Part shown: in pieces, positions 5,935-6,015 of the stretch
Layout: every line of letters starts with the position of its first letter
Numbering within the stretch: the stretch's first letter is position 1
Assembly: GCA_964618855.1 (NCBI GenBank)
Contig: CAZUCD010000196.1
Span: 1 to 6,015 of the forward strand
DNA: 6,015 nt
Origin: CAZUCD01 sp964618855
GTDB lineage: Bacteria; Sumerlaeota; Sumerlaeia; SLMS01; JANRJK01
Direction of reading: 5' to 3'
Made by a program: the position numbers and the translations under genes
Notes under the pieces: generated by a model
What the model saw: the letters and a program-made list of their open reading frames with translations, nothing else
Database searches by the model: none
Told to the model about the DNA's origin: nothing

Positions 5935-6015
5935 GTGCCCGACAGGTTGCTGGGAGTCTAATCCGAACTTGCCGCCAGTTGCGTCGAACGACGCCGAAGG
6001 CTCAAACGGAAGTTG
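5935..6015 (-). promoter_or_regulatory. Upstream region of the aquaporin operon with a small dyad
   Basis: This gene-free stretch should hold the promoter of the - strand operon. A perfect 6-bp inverted repeat with a 2-nt spacer, GCGTCG-AA-CGACGC (5981-5994), could be a repressor or activator site. On the - strand TAGACT (5960-5955) is a weak match to a -10 box, about 34 nt upstream of the ATG at 5921, but I see no convincing -35 partner at normal spacing. The promoter call is inferred from position; only the dyad is directly visible. Confidence 0.35.

Overview
This is a GC-rich bacterial chromosomal window, densely coded, with two blocks that face each other. The + strand block (2-3566) carries translation and nucleotide housekeeping genes: the 3' part of rpsB (ribosomal protein S2), tsf (EF-Ts), pyrH (UMP kinase) and tgt (tRNA-guanine transglycosylase). 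The - strand block (5921 down to 3554) carries a MIP-family aquaporin, a sugar-phosphate nucleotidyltransferase and a LegB-like NAD-dependent sugar 4,6-dehydratase. Several features recall Planctomycetota, perhaps Phycisphaerae: the wording of S2 (YSKK and LSRE stretches), of EF-Ts, and of UMP kinase (EPYIRRRAIRHL), together with patchy use of Shine-Dalgarno sites. That placement rests on remembered family sequences and is tentative.

In the + block, rpsB-tsf-pyrH is the order found in most bacteria, but the usual next gene, frr, is absent and tgt follows pyrH after 32 nt. The two larger spacers, rpsB-tsf and tsf-pyrH, each hold a strong GC-rich inverted repeat without a T-run. The tsf-pyrH spacer also carries a perfectly phased 7-bp G-tract repeat (GGG every 7 nt, five times). 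It can be drawn either as a G-quadruplex or as the 5' arm of a 53-nt hairpin.

In the - block the three genes are joined by 4-nt stop/start overlaps (GTGA, then ATGA), each downstream start with its own Shine-Dalgarno site, so they very probably form one translationally coupled operon. The nucleotidyltransferase and the dehydratase fit consecutive steps: activation of a sugar-1-phosphate to an NDP-sugar, then 4,6-dehydration. This is the opening chemistry of nonulosonate (legionaminate-like) or deoxysugar synthesis. The first gene is an aquaporin whose predicted pore filter is His-Ile-Gly-Arg, as in plant TIP2 ammonia/water channels and unlike AqpZ or GlpF. Its place at the head of a sugar-nucleotide operon is the least expected feature here. 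The two blocks converge and their coding ends overlap by 13 bp, with no room for an ordinary terminator. I see no RNA gene, CRISPR array, insertion sequence or phage gene. I did not find a clearly new system; the best candidates for a second look are the coupled aquaporin/sugar operon and the G-tract/hairpin element.
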